Origin: Zygnema cylindricum
Taxonomy: Eukaryota > Streptophyta > Zygnematophyceae > Zygnematales > Zygnemataceae
Direction of reading: 5' to 3'
NCBI GenBank assembly: GCA_037447655.1
Contig: JBBHKE010000254.1
Coordinates: forward strand, 1-36,052
DNA: 36,052 bases
The notes beneath the pieces were generated by a model that was not told the origin of the DNA, searched no databases, and worked only from the letters and a program-made list of their open reading frames with translations. Shown piece by piece: positions 33,700-36,052 of this stretch. Every line of letters begins with the position of its first letter. Position 1 is the stretch's first letter. The position numbers and the translations under genes are program-made.

Positions 33700-34697
33700 T
33701 TGTCTACGGCCGGCTCCCATCCGATATCTTTCCCAAACTCAGCAGTTCAGTCTCCATTTTTTAGATCACCCAGTCAATCGAGATCGGGTCTATCTTCTCT
33801 CCATAGGTCTACGTCGTCTGTTTCTTCATCTTTCACCCACAGTTCGTGGGAAGATGCGGACACCGACTGGCTTGACATACAGGGTCTAGGTTTACCGCCG
33901 TCAATCTTCTCAGTGGGCAGTACCATATCCACTAATCATTGTCCTTTCAGCGTGGACATGGCCTCGTCCATGGACACCGGAAATGGTAAACATCATTTCT
34001 ATTTTTCTGGTCTCAAGGACACCATGTCTTTGTCCCACTTTCGCATACTTTTCAATACCAAAATGCGTGACCTTGCGTTTCGGTACTAAGACCGTTACGA
34101 TCTACGGGTCGCTTTTTCTTTGGTAGGGAGATACCTCAGAGGATATGCCCTATCCCTTTATACAGGGAAATACGAGGAAATTTGTGCTATGAGCGAAATA
34201 GCACCCGCCTATTTCGGAGCTTTGGCCATAATTGGCACCCTAAAATTCCTTTCTAACCCGCTATCCCGACAGTGTATGACTCTGAAGGCAACGAGGTTTC
34301 ACTTGAAATACCTGAGGTTCCTCATCAATTTGCAGTGGCGGCTAGGGCTGCAATTCTGGCTAGACCTGAAATGCTAGTCCCTCTAAGAGATCTAGTCTCG
34401 TTAATTTTCGATTTATTACAGGACGAGTATCGGATGCAAAATCCTGACCAAGTCAAAGAATTAATGAATTTCGAACGCAGACCGGGTGAAACAGCCCCGG
34501 CATTGGGGTCATGTATGGAAACTTTGCGTGAGGCCCTACTGGATCTCATGTCAGAGGCTGAGGCGGTAGAAAAATTTGTGGGTCAGTTTCTCACACAATC
34601 TCGATGGTTCATTCAGAACTGTCTGACAGAAGCATATGGCCTGACAGAAGCATATGGCCTTAAATTCACTTTGAGCAGGCTGCAGAGTAGGCTGTGA
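33700..34697 (+). pseudogene. Retrotransposon gag (capsid-like) remnant
   Basis: One frame reads 33700-34089, with a Ser/Pro-rich start and a WEDADTDWLDIQG segment. It meets a stop and continues in the same frame to about 34250. It then shifts to another frame to 34697. That last part has capsid-like helical wording, including FERRPGETAPALGS followed by an acidic Leu-rich helix, which fits retrotransposon gag proteins. An exact 18-bp duplication at about 34622-34657 repeats the residues LTEAYG in frame. At least one stop and one frame change break it. Confidence 0.65.
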
Positions 34698-35110
34698 AGT
34701 ACGAAATGCAGACCAGCTGGTGGGACGCTCACGAGCGGCAGAAACCATCACCTAAAGATTACCCTAATCCAAATCCTAACTTTAACCCTAACGCGCGCAA
34801 CCCATGGCCCAACCCAAGACCTCTAACAAGGGCCCCCGCCAACGATGTCTGGTGTGCGTATATGTTTCCGGTGCGGTCACGGTGGTCACGACGCACGCGG
34901 CTGTCCAGACAAGGCAGCCACGTGTACTCACTGCAATCAAACAGGTCATTACGTACAGCAATGTCATATTAAAAATCCGGATTTCAGTTATCAAAATCAA
35001 ATTAAAAACGTTGGTATACTTGCTCGCTCGGCTAAATTGTCACTCCATGGAAAGGGGAAGAGAATGACTCTCCCACCAAAATCAGTGGGAGGGACCGAGA
35101 TAGAGCAGAG
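34698..35110 (+). pseudogene. Retrotransposon nucleocapsid remnant with two CCHC zinc knuckles
   Basis: After a Pro/Asn-rich linker in one frame (about 34700-34840), the frame at 34845-35144 encodes two CX2CX4HX4C zinc knuckles in tandem: CFRCGHGGHDARGC and CTHCNQTGHYVQQC. Such knuckles bind RNA or single-stranded DNA in gag proteins. All eight metal ligands are present. Frame changes lie on both sides, so the segment is detached from its neighbours. Confidence 0.75.
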
Positions 35111-36052
35111 ATGCAGGCAACCATGGCAGCCATGGCAGCCATGATGAAGGAGCAGTTTGCCGCGCTAATGGCGCAGGTCAAACTGCAATTAACTGGAATG
35201 GCCCGTAGCGTAGTCCATATGCCCTCTTTTGCCGGGCGATCTCTCACAAAGTCAACTGTCCAACAGCGGGCAGCCCTTTTCAAAGGGACTCTCGATCATA
35301 ATTGTGAGTTTAAATCCATTAACACTCGCATACCATTATCTTTCGCTAAAGAACCTAAAACCCTTATCCGGGAAACAGCCTCTGGCATCACCGCTGAGGC
35401 CTTAACCATTCTAGAAGGGAGTATATAAGATGCTTATAAGGTCAAGGAACAATTAGCAATACTGTCCATTATGCTTCCCGAACCAAATAGTGAGGCTAAA
35501 TCCTCAAATCTAAAGAAATCTGCAAATGCATTACCAGCGCTTCAAAACCATCGTAGTACCCTATCTCTTCAAGCAATTACTCTTGAAGAGCGTTCCAGTC
35601 TTACTCCACACATTAGTTTTCTGGATAACAAGTTAGGTGTGTTCACAGTTAATGGGGTAGCCCAAGCTGTACCTCTCATGGACACAGGGGCGAAACCCAT
35701 TATTCTTATATCAGATTTTGCCAAGAAAATAGGTCTTAGTGCAGATACAGTACAACCCACTACCACACGTTTGTTGACTTCCGCAGGAACCACAAAACCA
35801 GTCTTAGGTATGACAAAAAAACCACTATGTTCTCAGTTTCAGTGTCAATCGTAATCCGATTTTTGCAGAAATATACGTTCACGCCTTGGTCACCAAGTGT
35901 AGTGATTATGAGTGCTTGGTCGGCCAAGACTTCATTTTCTGAGTAGGGGGGGGGGTTGATATGTATGATCAAACATTTTCGTACAGACCAAACAATTTTC
36001 CAAACCGCAAAGTTTGCTTACCTCTTATCTCGGCCCGGCAACCCATGCCTAC
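35111..36052 (+). pseudogene. Retrotransposon aspartic protease remnant, partial
   Basis: An Ala/Met-rich segment (35111-35428) ends at a stop. The same frame resumes at 35429-35854 and carries the aspartic-protease core PLMDTGAKPIILISDFAKKI, with the catalytic D-T-G triad. Another frame then reads YECLVGQDFIF, typical of the end of this protease domain, and is cut by a stop near 35939 next to a run of ten G. The frame after it stays open to the window edge. It is non-functional as it stands. Confidence 0.7.

Larger units (their letters stand above)
33572..36052 (+). mobile_element. Decayed LTR retrotransposon, gag to protease part, cut by the window edge
   Basis: Successive frames encode gag-like, zinc-knuckle and aspartic-protease segments in retrotransposon order. 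Ty3/Gypsy type is likely from the order and the knuckle-protease spacing. Reverse transcriptase, the feature that would settle the class, lies beyond the window. In-frame stops near 34087, 35426 and 35939, and frame changes near 34250, 34690, 34840, 35100 and 35815-35855, show this copy cannot make a normal polyprotein. It is a plant-genome mobile element relic and no envelope gene is visible. Confidence 0.75.

Noticed and set aside
33572-36052. Complete retrovirus-like or functional element
   Set aside because: Multiple stops and frame changes break it, no envelope-like gene is seen, and reverse transcriptase lies outside the window.

Overview
The window is nuclear DNA from a green plant lineage. 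It carries two long, intron-rich protein genes, both on the minus strand, set in AT-rich DNA full of small transposons. The spliced proteins point to a streptophyte (land plant or streptophyte alga). The RFC1-like clamp loader has plant-type wording such as SKIPIICICND and LVPLLVQENYINYRP, and the other protein has the plant DEK layout. I cannot name the genus. No rRNA, tRNA or CRISPR array was recognised.

Layout. 1-2581: no firm gene; a possible orphan exon lies at 916-1214. 2582-7250 (minus): DEK-family chromatin protein, ten coding exons including microexons of 34 and 31 nt, with one unexplained frame break in exon 1. 7844-16119: transposon cluster. It holds a TACACC-TIR MITE with an 892-bp hAT-like element inside it, a 947-bp PIF/Harbinger-like element, a 577-bp AT microsatellite, a 2.3-kb hAT-like element that itself contains two TACACC elements, and a further TACACC element. 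17133-17291: another MITE. 17722-28982 (minus): RFC1-like replication factor C large subunit, 14 coding exons that join in frame to 990 residues. Its introns carry minisatellites, a MITE and a broken copy of one exon. 29504-30739: a MITE and a third hAT-like copy side by side upstream of RFC1. 32032-32543: a region bounded by a perfect 20-bp inverted repeat. 33186-36052: a 41-bp tandem repeat, then a decayed LTR-retrotransposon gag-protease region that runs off the window.

Both genes act in nuclear chromatin and replication: DEK in DNA and histone binding, RFC1 in loading PCNA. Nothing here shows they are co-regulated. The points most worth a second look are the RFC1-like protein, which has no visible BRCT domain and instead three degenerate repeats of about 90 residues; the reciprocal nesting of two transposon families (hAT inside MITE, and MITE inside hAT); and the DEK frame break, which could be an error, a mutation or a 20-nt GT-AG segment. 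All exon borders were inferred by eye from GT/AG sites, reading phase and family similarity. No alignment or transcript data was available.
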